Below, piece after piece: positions 29,925 through 38,968 of a DNA stretch of 64,000 nucleotides (its first letter is position 1; every line of letters starts with the position of its first letter). The DNA is taken from positions 13,388,205 through 13,452,204 of the forward strand of contig NC_067206.1 in NCBI RefSeq assembly GCF_026262505.1. The letters are read 5' to 3'. The notes below the pieces were generated by a model. The model was given only the letters and a program-made list of their open reading frames with translations. It was not told where the DNA came from and ran no database searches. The position numbers and the translations under genes are program-made. Source of the DNA: Trichomonas vaginalis G3. Its lineage: Eukaryota; Parabasalia; Trichomonadida; Trichomonadidae.

Positions 29925-30605
29925 TGTAACAAAAAACAGATAGATTACCGAAAAAAATAAACATAAAATTTTTATATTTATTAAATACAATTATTTCGAA
30001 GATACTACTTGAATTTCATGTAACTCAAAAGTAATCTTCTTATTGTAGGGGTAAAACAAGTTACAAGTAATAAAAATCCAGAAATTTTATTACTGGTTGT
30101 GCGTGTGCACTAATATTTATTTGATAACTGTATGCCGTTCATTATTATAGCAGCTAATTTACCAGTTAACTATTGGGTAATGTCGATTTTTGATGAATTG
30201 CAATTCCTTTCCAAAAATTGGCAAGACGGATTTTTTTCATTTTCTACGAACTTATTATATATTTGTATGTGATTTATTTCCATGATTTTCAAAGAGAAAG
30301 CGCGGTCTCAAAAATATTTCATAAATTTAATTTTTTATGATAGAGATTTTCCGATAGGGTTATAAGTGTTTTCGAATTTTAGTAATCTTGGCTGATCAAA
30401 TGATGAGAAAATTGATAGGTTGCAAAAAATCAAAATATGTTCTTTTTTGTAAAGTTTAGTTCATGCAACAAACATTGAATTCTCTTAAGAGTGTGCTAAT
30501 GCTTTGCTTGCTCTAAAATCTTGATTATATTCAAAGGGTATTACGAGTTGTGAAGCTAATAAATGCCCCTTGATTTTTTGAAAATTTATAAACGTCATCA
30601 AATTA
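29925..30605. other. intergenic, AT-rich
   Basis: Between the transposon and the gene at 30606. I see no gene and no strong repeat here. Confidence 0.5.
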
Positions 30606-31991
30606 ATGCTTGACTATAAAGTATCATCTGATGATTTATCCTTCTCATTATCAGCATTTTCCTCACCACAAAAAGATGATATTCCATTTGATGATGATAT
30701 CGCGAAAGCTTTACAATATCTTATACACATAAAACAACTTTATCCTGATGTCCTTAATAATTATCATAATTTTCCCATTTGCCCAATAGATGTGATTCAA
30801 AATAACCAATCCCGCGTTGATTTGTCAACTTATATTAATTCCCATATGCTTTCGGATTTGATTGCAATTTTGAAATCAGAAGAATGTATTGATCGTTCCG
30901 AGGTTCTCGAAATCATTTATAGTCTAACACAGTTTGAAATAGTCCTTGAATTTCTTAATGAACAAGATATTATCAACCACCTATATTCAATTGCATTAAG
31001 TCAAGATTATTCCCAAAAAGACAACTATATCGCAATTAGGATCCTCACAAGATTACTTCCTCATGTTGAATACAATGAAATATATTTAACAGATCACCCA
31101 ATCGATGAATTCCGTTTTCTTAGTGAACCAGATGAAGTCGTTCCACTATTCGCCAAATTAATAGAACTTAATCCAAATCAAGATAATTTTAGATCAATAG
31201 CTCAATTTATTTACGAAAAAACAGAATTTGATTGCTATAAAGACATAGTCATGATGTTGAAAAGCATTCTACCGGTTTATCCAGAAGAGATTAACTTTCT
31301 TATCGAGCTGCAGGCAATCGATAAACCATGTTTCTTCAGAAGGCTCGCATCACGTCTCTTTCGCTTTGATGATGATCAAAAAGACGACATTGTGAGCATG
31401 ATGGGCTTAATGGAAGCTTTAATTGTTCCTTTAACGAGCAATATCAAGATCAACGAAGAAGTAATTTTAATTATTCACGAAAGCCAAATGGCTTGGAATG
31501 CCGCTAGATATTTCATCTCCACAATGTGTGATGATGACTCTCAGTGCAGTGCCATTCATTTCTTAGAGGTTTGCACTTCTCACGATATTTTACATAAAGA
31601 CGTACTGAATGCAATCACAAAGTGGAATTTTCCAGTTGTTGTTGAGGTGTCTGACGATTGCGAATTTGAGCAAAAGATACATTTAATTGTAATTATTTCT
31701 AAAGTAATACAATATCGTGGGTATAATGCAGCAGAGATAGCTATTAAGAGTGGCATACTAAGATTGATAAGTTCTTTCATTCCAAATTACATCCAATATG
31801 CTTTGAATGCTCTTGACATTCTTATTGAAAACTACGTTGAACAAGATCAAGGAAAAACCATCTATGATATTATTTGTAAAACTAGTATCATCCAAGATTT
31901 GGAAGATGCTTCAGAAAATAATGACAATGAAGACGACTTCGAAATGATTATTAATTTTATCAATAATTTCAACAACTTGGCAAATAACTGA
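30606..31991 (+). CDS. helical-repeat (armadillo/HEAT-like) protein, 461 aa
   Basis: I do not recognise a named family. The protein is acidic and almost entirely helical, made of hydrophobic helix pairs such as SHMLSDLIAILKSEE, SEVLEIIYSLTQFEIVLEFL, RILTRLLPHVEY and YALNALDILIENY, which is the pattern of armadillo/HEAT solenoids common among trichomonad proteins. It has no signal peptide or membrane segment and ends in an Asn/Asp-rich tail. The ATG at 30606 is the first in frame; no TGTCAC motif is seen upstream. Confidence 0.75.
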   Translation: MLDYKVSSDDLSFSLSAFSSPQKDDIPFDDDIAKALQYLIHIKQLYPDVLNNYHNFPICPIDVIQNNQSRVDLSTYINSHMLSDLIAILKSEECIDRSEVLEIIYSLTQFEIVLEFLNEQDIINHLYSIALSQDYSQKDNYIAIRILTRLLPHVEYNEIYLTDHPIDEFRFLSEPDEVVPLFAKLIELNPNQDNFRSIAQFIYEKTEFDCYKDIVMMLKSILPVYPEEINFLIELQAIDKPCFFRRLASRLFRFDDDQKDDIVSMMGLMEALIVPLTSNIKINEEVILIIHESQMAWNAARYFISTMCDDDSQCSAIHFLEVCTSHDILHKDVLNAITKWNFPVVVEVSDDCEFEQKIHLIVIISKVIQYRGYNAAEIAIKSGILRLISSFIPNYIQYALNALDILIENYVEQDQGKTIYDIICKTSIIQDLEDASENNDNEDDFEMIINFINNFNNLANN

Positions 31992-32798
31992 GTAAAGTTG
32001 TTGAAATTTCAGATTGTTGATAGATAGTTTTATGTATATTCTATCCAATTTGAAGTGTATCATTAAGCAATGACATTTTATTATCTTTGATTTATGTCTT
32101 TCAAAGTGAAGTCTCATAATTGACTATTATTTCTAATAATTTTTTTTGGTTATGGCTAAGATAAATACAAATCCTGACGCCAATTCACTATCAAGATTTT
32201 TTTTTCAAATACCCTCAATTTTTAACTTTTGCAACTCCAAAAACCATCTAGGATGAGTTTCAGGAGTTATAATTCTAGGGTTAGATGATACCCACTTAGT
32301 ACTTTTATTTGTATATGTTTTAATAGAATTTTGTGAGGGGTCATGAAATTGGTATCTAATTTGCTATCATCTAAGCAGGTAAAAGTTAGAGAAAGCTATT
32401 TACTGGTTGTATATTACAAATATACCTTGTAATAGAAAATATAAGTATTTGTGATTTAAATTGGCTCAATTAGCTCGTAAATTTGTTTTATATCCATGAC
32501 AAACTAACACAATCCTATTTATGTGATTGCCAATCTGTTCCCAAAATATATCAGCATGAATTGGGAACAACCTCTATTTGTCATAATTAATTCGCAACTA
32601 GATTATAATTGCGCAACAATGTCTCATTCAGTGAAATATACAGTGACAATATCTCCAAGGATGATATATGCAGACATACAAGATTGCATACAACACTCTT
32701 GTCGACCAAAGTCCCCCAATTAGATTCCGTTTTCAAAATAATAATTACTCAAATCAATTTTAACAAGGTAAAATAAAGATGTTTGTATATCAGTGTGT
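31992..32798. other. intergenic with dispersed repeat copy 2
   Basis: It holds the repeat 32213-32478 and, at 32610-32720, a sequence related to the hairpin region near 22740-22860. A 66-codon frame at 32523-32723 falls in that repeat and is not supported as a gene. Confidence 0.55.
32213..32478. repeat. dispersed repeat, copy 2 (matches 25509-25792)
   Basis: Same orientation as copy 1, about 6.7 kb apart, with only scattered substitutions and one short deletion. Recombination between the two would delete the transposon and the gene at 30606. Confidence 0.9.
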
Positions 32799-32913
32799 AA
32801 AAAAAAAAAAAAAAAAAAAGGTAGTGGGGCTTCCAGGGGCTGCGCCCCTTCTAGCCCTGAAGATGTTTAGTATAAATGAAGTTTTTATTCGGAAAAATTG
32901 TTAGTCTTCTGGT
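32799..32913. repeat. Maverick copy 2, left TIR
   Basis: A-run of 21 (32799-32819), then GGTAGTGGGGCTTCCAGG. The stop codon of the gene 32901-33866 lies inside the repeat. Confidence 0.9.
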
Positions 32914-33866
32914 GTGAATTCGGAGGACTCTTCTTCTTCAACATCAAAGTCATCTGGTGTATCGAACTGAATGTATGAAAGCCAAATGTTGTATGTGTTT
33001 TCCAATTGGCTTTCAAACTTGAGATACATTCCATGCATGAGTGTTATTTCAGTTTCAACGTAGAGTTGCTGATGTGGCTTGAAGACATGCATGAGAATTG
33101 GTCCTCCAAATTCGTCCTTGAAAAACTTGCAGTAGCAAACATAAACTGAGATAGAGTCTCCTTCTTCAATGTCTTCTGCTTGGTTAACGAAATGAATAGC
33201 AATTTTGCGTACTTGAATTGTGTTGTTGTCTGAGTAAAATAATGGTTTGAACTTGGGGTTGAGTGAGCTAAGACATTGCCATTTTGCTGTTTCTTGTCCG
33301 TACTCACGTTCTTCTTCGTCATCCTGATATCCGTAACTCTTTGATTTGAATTCGACCCAAAGCTGTTCGACTTTTTTTGCAGCTTTGGGTGGAAGACTTT
33401 CAATAAGCTGACATATAGTTCTGTCAACCATTATCTTTGTTATTGTTGGAAAATAGTTGACAATTGTGTCACCTAATTCGAATGGGTCAGGTGTTTCTTT
33501 TTGTAGTTTGGTAAAGTCTGCAAGAACTTTGTTGAGTTGTTCACAATATTCTTTGTTAAAAGTTGCAGGAACTCTTTCTTCTGGCTTTGAATTGAAGTAT
33601 TCTTCAGACAATCTGAGTAGTATTTTGCGTAGTTCAGCGTTGCTGTGGTTCTTTGTAATACGGAGCTCGTTTGGTATTGTTTTTGGTAGTGAAAGTGGCT
33701 TTGGATTGAGTGAATTGCAGGACAAATTTGAATTTGAATTGTCTGTTCTGCTTGGAGAATGTGTAGATGCTGCAGTTTGATATTGAGGTTCTAAACCTGT
33801 GGGTGCTGAAAGTCTGCAAGCAATTTCTTCAGGTGAATTTGGAGCGAACACGCTAGCGAATGCCAT
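32901..33866 (-). CDS. Maverick protein of unknown function, 321 aa
   Basis: The start is ATG 33866 (MAFASVFAPNSPEEIACRL); the longer frame to 33893 begins with TTG. The first 90 residues are Ser/Asn/Pro-rich and likely disordered. Residues about 100-180 are helical (LRKILLRLSEEYFNSKPEE, then PTITKIMVDRTICQLIESL). The second half looks like a beta-rich domain (KIAIHFVNQAEDIEEG, SVYVCYCKFFKDEFGG) and ends in an acidic tail. The stop lies within the left TIR. Upstream, ACAGTTTATTTTT stands about 20 nt before the ATG, as in several genes of this element. I do not recognise the family. Confidence 0.75.
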   Translation of the reverse strand: MAFASVFAPNSPEEIACRLSAPTGLEPQYQTAASTHSPSRTDNSNSNLSCNSLNPKPLSLPKTIPNELRITKNHSNAELRKILLRLSEEYFNSKPEERVPATFNKEYCEQLNKVLADFTKLQKETPDPFELGDTIVNYFPTITKIMVDRTICQLIESLPPKAAKKVEQLWVEFKSKSYGYQDDEEEREYGQETAKWQCLSSLNPKFKPLFYSDNNTIQVRKIAIHFVNQAEDIEEGDSISVYVCYCKFFKDEFGGPILMHVFKPHQQLYVETEITLMHGMYLKFESQLENTYNIWLSYIQFDTPDDFDVEEEESSEFTPED

Positions 33867-34318
33867 TAGACAAAAATAAACTGTTTTTTTCAAATAAGAG
33901 TTTGAGATGAACCGTTTTCGTCCCTCTATTTTTTTATTTTATTTAATAGTTACCGTTGGAAAACCGTTCCATCTCAAATATTGAATGAACTATAAACGTT
34001 TTTTGTTTTCTATATATACTTTTTTGTCCAACGGTAAAACTTTTTACACAACGGTTTTTGAGAGTCGTCGCTGTTGACTTTTTTGTAGAGCACTCAAAAT
34101 AGTATAACTTTGTCCGGACAAGTAAGGGTCTATCGTCGCTACAGGAAAAGTTACAGGCGTTCCAAGGAAGTATACTTTGAGAAGCCTTTTCCCCTTATAG
34201 AATGAGATAGGACGGTTATTTTACAAAACTGACAACACTTTGACCGAGTAGTTTTTTGTGCTGAACAAAAAGTGTCATATAAACATCTGTCAAAAACCGC
34301 TTTTTAACTTCACTTAAA

Positions 34319-35131
34319 ATGCCACGTAAGCTACGTAAGAATATACGTAAGAGGAAGGGAGCATTGAAACATCCAATAGTAAAAACACCACAACAACAGT
34401 TGCAACAACAAATGATGAATGACCCCACTATGTTGCAACAAATGTCAAGCAACCCTATGCTTTTAAACCGAGTTATTGGTGCACAGAGTGGAGGTTTAAG
34501 AGCGGCACTTTTAGCGAAAATGGCAGGCTATGGTGGAGCTGCAGACGGAACAGCTTATAACCCTCAAAGTCAAATGAATTTGAGTTCACTCAAAAATCAA
34601 ATAACAGATGTCAAAAAGTCAAACATAGACATACAGAAACAAATAAGTGAAAACGAAAAGAAACTAGAATATGACAGACACACAAAGAAACTCAATGAGT
34701 TAAACGTAGAGAAAAAGAAGAAAGAAGAACAACTGAAAGAACTAAGTACAGAGGAATATGCGAAAAAAGTGTCAGAAAAAGCAGCAGAAGTAGCAAAAAT
34801 GGAACAAGATGTTATAAATTTGAAAAACCATACTACTCAATATAAAGTACTGAAAGATGAAGAGATAAAACAAAAAGCCCTGAAGACATATATGGATAGC
34901 GATGAGTATAAAAAAGAAGTTGAAGCAAATGTAAAGGCAGAAAAACTTTTACAGTTGCAAAACCAAACCGTACAGTATGAAAACTTAGCACAAGAAAGTA
35001 AAAATAACGACGCAGCCATGCAAAAGGCAATGAAAAGCGCAGAATATATAAAAGCTAATAATGACTGGTTAGATGCCCAAGCCAACGCTATGAGCCGCTT
35101 ACATATTCACAAAAATAAATTGTTTTCATGA
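34319..35131 (+). CDS. truncated Maverick coiled-coil protein, 270 aa
   Basis: The basic start (MPRKLRKNIRKRKG) is followed by a Gln/Met-rich segment and a Gly/Ala-rich block (GGLRAALLAKMAGYGGAADG), then 170 residues of Lys/Glu coiled coil. It is homologous to the first quarter of the broken gene at 8281-11482; the match ends at DAQANA, after which a short unrelated tail (MSRLHIHKNKLFS) leads to a stop. The truncation marks the edge of the internal deletion of this Maverick. The start codon context TTTTTAACTTCACTTAAAATG is shared with copy 1. Possibly a structural or DNA-binding protein. Confidence 0.75.
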   Translation: MPRKLRKNIRKRKGALKHPIVKTPQQQLQQQMMNDPTMLQQMSSNPMLLNRVIGAQSGGLRAALLAKMAGYGGAADGTAYNPQSQMNLSSLKNQITDVKKSNIDIQKQISENEKKLEYDRHTKKLNELNVEKKKKEEQLKELSTEEYAKKVSEKAAEVAKMEQDVINLKNHTTQYKVLKDEEIKQKALKTYMDSDEYKKEVEANVKAEKLLQLQNQTVQYENLAQESKNNDAAMQKAMKSAEYIKANNDWLDAQANAMSRLHIHKNKLFS

Positions 35132-35189
35132 GTTTTCTACGATGTTAGAAAAAATGTTATTTTCTAATATCTTCACATTCAATACTTTT

Positions 35190-36050
35190 TCAATACTTTT
35201 TCAGCACTTTTCCGTAGTTATATATGAAAGACAATTCGAGATAAAAGTCATAGTACAATGGAATAATATGTTGCACACCATTTGTTGTGAACCAAACTTG
35301 AAAGTCAGAGAAACTGTTACTAGGTGGTTCGTAGAATTTAGAAGCAAAGTCATAAAAGTCCTTACCAATACATAGAAAACTATTGTTGCTTGAACTGAAA
35401 CTTGCATGACACATAACATTTTGAGGGTCAAACACGTTTTTATAAACTGTCAAATCTGCTGGTGGAAGTATAAATTTAAATGGACCATCTGGTGGTAATG
35501 GTTCGTTCTGGTTTAGTAACCGAAGAAATTGTGCCCAAGAACGTTTGTCTACTTCCCAAAATAAAAACTGTGTATCTCTTGGAGGGTTAATTTCAATCCT
35601 TTGAAATAAAACGGTGGAGTTCATCTTGTCATATTCTAGTTTCAGATAGTATGTTCCATTTAGTAAAGAGTCGTATTTTTCTTGAAATTCCCAATAATAT
35701 TTGTTCATTTGAGTTTGAAAGTCATTTAGAGTTTTCTCAAGACTTTCGTCTGAACGAACTGTAAAGATTCTCATTTCGTCAAATTTGTCTATTAGACCAT
35801 CAGAACCTTTATACTGCCCATGAAAATATACTGCGAACATAAATGCGTTAGTTCTTTTTGAAAACAAAACTCTTCTAAATCCTATTGCCTTTGCATCTGA
35901 AGGACTTTGAAGCCAACGAATTGGATAGTCAAACCTGTATATTCGGGATGAAATTTCTTCATCTGATATTGTCCTACCAGCATTTGTAAAGATATAGTCT
36001 AACGGTTTTGTATCTGCTACTTTTGTTCTTTGTTTTTCAACCTGAAGCAT
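35190..36050 (-). CDS. Maverick protein family X, 286 aa, intact copy
   Basis: A soluble protein of mixed beta character, rich in Phe and Tyr, beginning MLQVEKQRTKVADTKPLDYI. Recognisable blocks: RFDYPIRWLQSPSDAKAIGF near residue 45, and at the end PSNSFSDFQVWFTTNGVQHI with LELSFIYNYGKV. A second, broken copy of the same family lies inverted at 40229-41070 in the same Maverick. I do not recognise the family; beta-rich composition and element-wide conservation would suit a virion protein, but this is conjecture. It is convergent with 34319-35131, 58 bp apart. Confidence 0.7.
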   Translation of the reverse strand: MLQVEKQRTKVADTKPLDYIFTNAGRTISDEEISSRIYRFDYPIRWLQSPSDAKAIGFRRVLFSKRTNAFMFAVYFHGQYKGSDGLIDKFDEMRIFTVRSDESLEKTLNDFQTQMNKYYWEFQEKYDSLLNGTYYLKLEYDKMNSTVLFQRIEINPPRDTQFLFWEVDKRSWAQFLRLLNQNEPLPPDGPFKFILPPADLTVYKNVFDPQNVMCHASFSSSNNSFLCIGKDFYDFASKFYEPPSNSFSDFQVWFTTNGVQHIIPLYYDFYLELSFIYNYGKVLKKY

Positions 36051-36075
36051 TTAATATATGTAAAAAAATACTGTT

Positions 36076-36660
36076 TTAAAATGGTATGCCATATAGCTTC
36101 TTGAATTTGTTAAGAAGTATTCGAACGTGTTTTCCATCTGTATCTCTAGTGTTTACATAAGCATAGCCTTCCTTAGTAAAACATACTTGTAATTTCCTAT
36201 AGTTTACGCCGGTATAAAAGTAGAAAGAGTCTTGTTCTTCGCTATAGTAGTAAAACTCAAACGTATGCTTACCATAGTCTGTAATTTCAATTGTTTCATC
36301 TTCTAGTTCGTCGACAAATTCGAATACAATATCTCGAAATTTGCTTTTGTTCTTATTGTTTTCAGAACAAGTGACCCAACGTAAGTTTTCAAGTCTATTG
36401 TCGTTTCTTATACGGTTTATATGGTCTACAAAAGGTAAATTGTTAGGGTTCGGTATAAAATGAGTTGCAATGACAACATGTTTAAAATAGTTTTTTCCAC
36501 CCATCCTCATCATAGCATATCCGTCATTTTGCTCCCATTCGCTTAAAACTCTTTTTGTCTTTTTGTTTCTGACTTCAAATGACTCACAACAGTGAATTTC
36601 ATATTTCTCATCTAACAAACAAGTTTCCCAACGGTCTGCTCCAACAAACTCAGCGTACAT
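36076..36660 (-). CDS. NUMOD4-like/HNH homing-type endonuclease, 194 aa
   Basis: Residues 9-55 (DRWETCLLDEKYEI, RNKKTKRVLSEWEQ) look like a NUMOD4 DNA-binding motif. Residues 60-103 are an HNH_3 nuclease: KHVVIATHF, then PFVDHINRIRNDNRLENLRW and an ENNKN end. His 80 and the Asn residues that follow are the expected metal and catalytic positions. Residues 120-194 form a small extra domain (TDYGKHTFEF through DTDGKHVRILLNKFKKLY) that recurs alone in the protein at 62305-62631. In the family such enzymes cut DNA and can help an element or gene spread. All expected residues are present, so it could be active. A remnant of a tandem copy lies just upstream. Confidence 0.85.
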   Translation of the reverse strand: MYAEFVGADRWETCLLDEKYEIHCCESFEVRNKKTKRVLSEWEQNDGYAMMRMGGKNYFKHVVIATHFIPNPNNLPFVDHINRIRNDNRLENLRWVTCSENNKNKSKFRDIVFEFVDELEDETIEITDYGKHTFEFYYYSEEQDSFYFYTGVNYRKLQVCFTKEGYAYVNTRDTDGKHVRILLNKFKKLYGIPF

Positions 36661-36703
36661 TTCAAATAAAATAAAAAAATGTTTTTTTAAAAATATTTTG
36701 TTT

Positions 36704-36783
36704 TAAATGGTATGCCATTTCATATTTCTCATCTGTAACAAACAAGTTTCCCAACGGTCTTCTCCAACAAACTCAGCGTACAG
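36704..36783 (-). pseudogene. remnant of a second HNH gene
   Basis: This 80-bp stretch combines the first 17 codons of the HNH gene (initiator changed to CTG, plus an indel) directly with its last codons (ATGGTATGCCAT on the plus strand). It looks like a tandem copy that lost nearly all of its interior. Confidence 0.7.
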
Positions 36784-36814
36784 TTCAAATAAAAATAAAA
36801 ATATACTGTTTTCT

Positions 36815-37399
36815 TTACTTTACATAACCGCCTGATACCAGAAGTCTTTGACGCCAACCCATACCAGCTAATGAAGGTTGACTTGGTTTAGTTTGGAAAC
36901 TAAACTTTGGTTTTGGTTTATCTTCAGTTTTTGGTTTTTCTTCTTCTATTGGTTTTTCGTCACTTTTCGGTTTCTCTGACTTTACTTCACTTGCAGGAAC
37001 AGTTGTGTCGTCAACATCTTCATAAATATCATATGCCATTTGTTTTTGTTTTCCTTTCAACTTTTTGTGTTTGTTGTAAAGTTTAGAATATTTCGACTCT
37101 AAGTCAATGAGATGTTCTATAATGAACTGTTGGTCAGTGAAGTAAACTTTTCCATCTGCTGTCTCTTTAGTTCCTTCAGACTTCAATATTTTATTTGTGA
37201 GAGTCTGTTTCTTTTTTGAGATACTAGCCGTTCCATTTCTATGAAAAGTGACTTTATAGTTAGGGTTTGTATTTCCAGACCTGGCACTTTCTATTATTGA
37301 ATTTTTCTCTTCATCTGTAAGTTCTTTGACAGGTTTTGACAATGGTTCTGAACTTTTTGTTTGTGGTGTCAAATCTACCGTTTCAACTTCTTCGGTCAT
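36815..37399 (-). CDS. charged Maverick protein, unknown, 194 aa
   Basis: Begins MTEEVETVDLTPQTKS. A basic, helical middle (residues about 45-125, with a coiled coil around ESKYSKLYNKHKKLKGKQ) is followed by a Lys/Pro/Glu-rich repeat (SEKPKSDEKPIEEEKPKTED). The C-terminus is Pro/Gly-rich. No membrane segment and no recognised family. Its leader TTTTTTACTGAGATGAA immediately before the ATG is shared with the small gene at 37419-37570. Confidence 0.65.
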   Translation of the reverse strand: MTEEVETVDLTPQTKSSEPLSKPVKELTDEEKNSIIESARSGNTNPNYKVTFHRNGTASISKKKQTLTNKILKSEGTKETADGKVYFTDQQFIIEHLIDLESKYSKLYNKHKKLKGKQKQMAYDIYEDVDDTTVPASEVKSEKPKSDEKPIEEEKPKTEDKPKPKFSFQTKPSQPSLAGMGWRQRLLVSGGYVK

Positions 37400-37418
37400 T
37401 TCATCTCAGTAAAAAATT

Positions 37419-37570
37419 TTAGTTTGGTTTGTTTTCAACTGGTTGTTGTTGTTTTTTAAGTCGGTCTAAAACTTCCTGAGGTATAGGAAGAACTTGACAA
37501 ACACGTGGTGTAACTGCTGGAAGCCGACAAATCCATCTTGAACCATTTGTCTCAATGCTGTATTGTTCAT
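37419..37570 (-). pseudogene. small Maverick gene (about 48 codons) with a frameshift
   Basis: ATG 37570 starts MNNTALRQ; a shift near codon 8 leads to a second frame with conserved-looking CRLPAVTPRVCQVLPIP and a Lys/Gln tail ending at TAA 37419-37421. The leader (TTTTTTACTGAGATGAA) is the same as that of the gene before it, which argues that this was a real gene. Either a decayed copy or a single-base error. Confidence 0.5.
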
Positions 37571-37589
37571 TTCATCTCAGTAAAAAACT

Positions 37590-37991
37590 TTACATTCCCC
37601 ACGTTTGAGGCGGTTGCGGTTGGTTATTGTTTACCCATTGTTGTGCATGGTTATATCCTCTGTTAAAGAATCTTTCACCTTGGTCCATATAGTGTCCTGC
37701 TTGGTTATAGTAGTCATTTGCTTTGTTATAATAGTTTCCTGCTTGTCTTCCTACATTGTCCATCCATCCTTGAACTTTTCCTCTTGTTTCAGGATTTGGA
37801 ATAAGATTTGCTGCATCTCGTGCTACCTCCCAACCTTTCTGTACGGTTTGTATAATAGGTTGCGCTTTCTCTTTCAGTATACCTAATGTACTCAAAATCT
37901 TCCTTCCAATTCCAAATGCACCTCTGGCTATTGTTCCCACTGCGGGCAAAAATCTGGATGCAACTCCTGCTAATGCGCCAAATAAACCCAT
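37590..37991 (-). CDS. small Maverick protein with amphipathic N-terminus, 133 aa
   Basis: Starts MGLFGALAGVASRFLPAVGT, a Gly/Ala/Phe-rich amphipathic segment with a possible N-myristoylation glycine. A helical Asn/Tyr-rich second half follows (GNYYNKANDYYNQAGHYMDQ) and then a Pro/Gln tail. The 79-aa protein at 41074 has a related plan (MGFF start, helix, Pro/Gln tail). Small amphipathic proteins of this kind occur among minor capsid, membrane-active proteins of adenovirus-like viruses; the comparison is by general character only. Start codons of this gene and of the integrase are only 17 bp apart, in divergent orientation. Confidence 0.65.
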   Translation of the reverse strand: MGLFGALAGVASRFLPAVGTIARGAFGIGRKILSTLGILKEKAQPIIQTVQKGWEVARDAANLIPNPETRGKVQGWMDNVGRQAGNYYNKANDYYNQAGHYMDQGERFFNRGYNHAQQWVNNNQPQPPQTWGM

Positions 37992-38008
37992 TTCTTATGG
38001 GTTAAAAA
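37992..38008. promoter_or_regulatory. 17-bp divergent start region
   Basis: All that separates the ATGs of the genes at 37991 (minus) and 38009 (plus) is TTCTTATGGGTTAAAAA. CCCAT-TTCTT-ATGGG forms a small palindrome over the minus-strand start. Any promoter must overlap the opposite gene. Confidence 0.6.
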
Positions 38009-38968
38009 ATGACGAATCCAAACAAGGACCCCTATGTTTCTAAGGCAACAAAAAAAGCACTCATGATAAAAATCTTTAGTTCAACACCAAATGCTTGGTT
38101 TATGGATATCTTGGAAAACATTCCGAGGTATAGAGAAGATGGACCACCATACTGGCTAATATTTGTCGGTCAAAACACAAGATACTGTGAAGCCATACCA
38201 TTATGGTCCAAAAATATTTTAGATGTGAAAACTGCTTTGACAATATTCGTTGACAAATACCATCCAACAAAACTGACATCTGACTGTGAAAGTTCTTTCA
38301 AATCAGATGATGTAAAAAACTATCTGCGTTCAAAAAATGTAAACCAATATTTCATTGTCGACCAAAACCATTCTGCTCTTGGTGTCATTGACAGTTGTAT
38401 AAAAATCTTAAGAGACTTAAATCAACCACAAGGTGGTGAAGTAAATGAAATGTCATATGACGACAAGTATAGACATTTCTCCATGGCAAAGATGAGACAA
38501 GTTTTAAATATTTACAATAGCCGTAAACAAAAAGGTTTGGGAAACCACTCCCCCGAAGAAATGAAAAACAACCCTGACTTAGAGAAAGACTATATATTTA
38601 ACAATTTAGTCAAAAGAGACAAACAAGAAAGAATGCCGGGCTTCAAACTTCAGAAAGGTGACAAAGTAAAAATAGAAATACCTAAACGCGACCCATATGA
38701 AAATACTATTGACTATGACAACAATGGGAACTCGACAGGTACTCGCATTCGTGTTCGTAAAAATAGAAGAAAGTATACAAGAGAATATTATGAAGTTTTA
38801 GGCAAACATGGCAAAATGTACAGACTGCAAGCAGAAGATAAAACGACTATTGTCAGACCTCGTTTCAAACTTGTCAAAGTTCAAGGTGGTATACTTTCAA
38901 AGACAGTTCCTAACAAATATAAGACAACTCCTGACGAATATGCTAAAGAAGTTGAAAATGACGACTAA
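38009..38968 (+). CDS. Maverick retroviral-type integrase, 319 aa
   Basis: The rve core has Asp 33 (WFMDILEN), Asp 92 (LTSDCESSF) and Asp 128 (HSALGVIDSCIK), with exactly 35 residues between the last two, so the usual Glu is replaced by Asp. The C-terminal third has a KLQKGDKVKIEI strand and RKYTREYYEVLGKHG-MYRL, the SH3/chromo-like end of such integrases. There is no N-terminal zinc finger: the frame begins only 32 residues before the first catalytic residue. In the family it inserts the element into the genome. The frame is intact, but activity is uncertain because of the D-D-35-D site. Start ATG 38009 lies 17 bp from the divergent gene. Confidence 0.9.
   Translation: MTNPNKDPYVSKATKKALMIKIFSSTPNAWFMDILENIPRYREDGPPYWLIFVGQNTRYCEAIPLWSKNILDVKTALTIFVDKYHPTKLTSDCESSFKSDDVKNYLRSKNVNQYFIVDQNHSALGVIDSCIKILRDLNQPQGGEVNEMSYDDKYRHFSMAKMRQVLNIYNSRKQKGLGNHSPEEMKNNPDLEKDYIFNNLVKRDKQERMPGFKLQKGDKVKIEIPKRDPYENTIDYDNNGNSTGTRIRVRKNRRKYTREYYEVLGKHGKMYRLQAEDKTTIVRPRFKLVKVQGGILSKTVPNKYKTTPDEYAKEVENDD

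Noticed and set aside
32523-32723. 66-codon frame as a small gene
   Set aside because: It lies in a degenerate repeat that also occurs near 22.7 kb and has no coding features.
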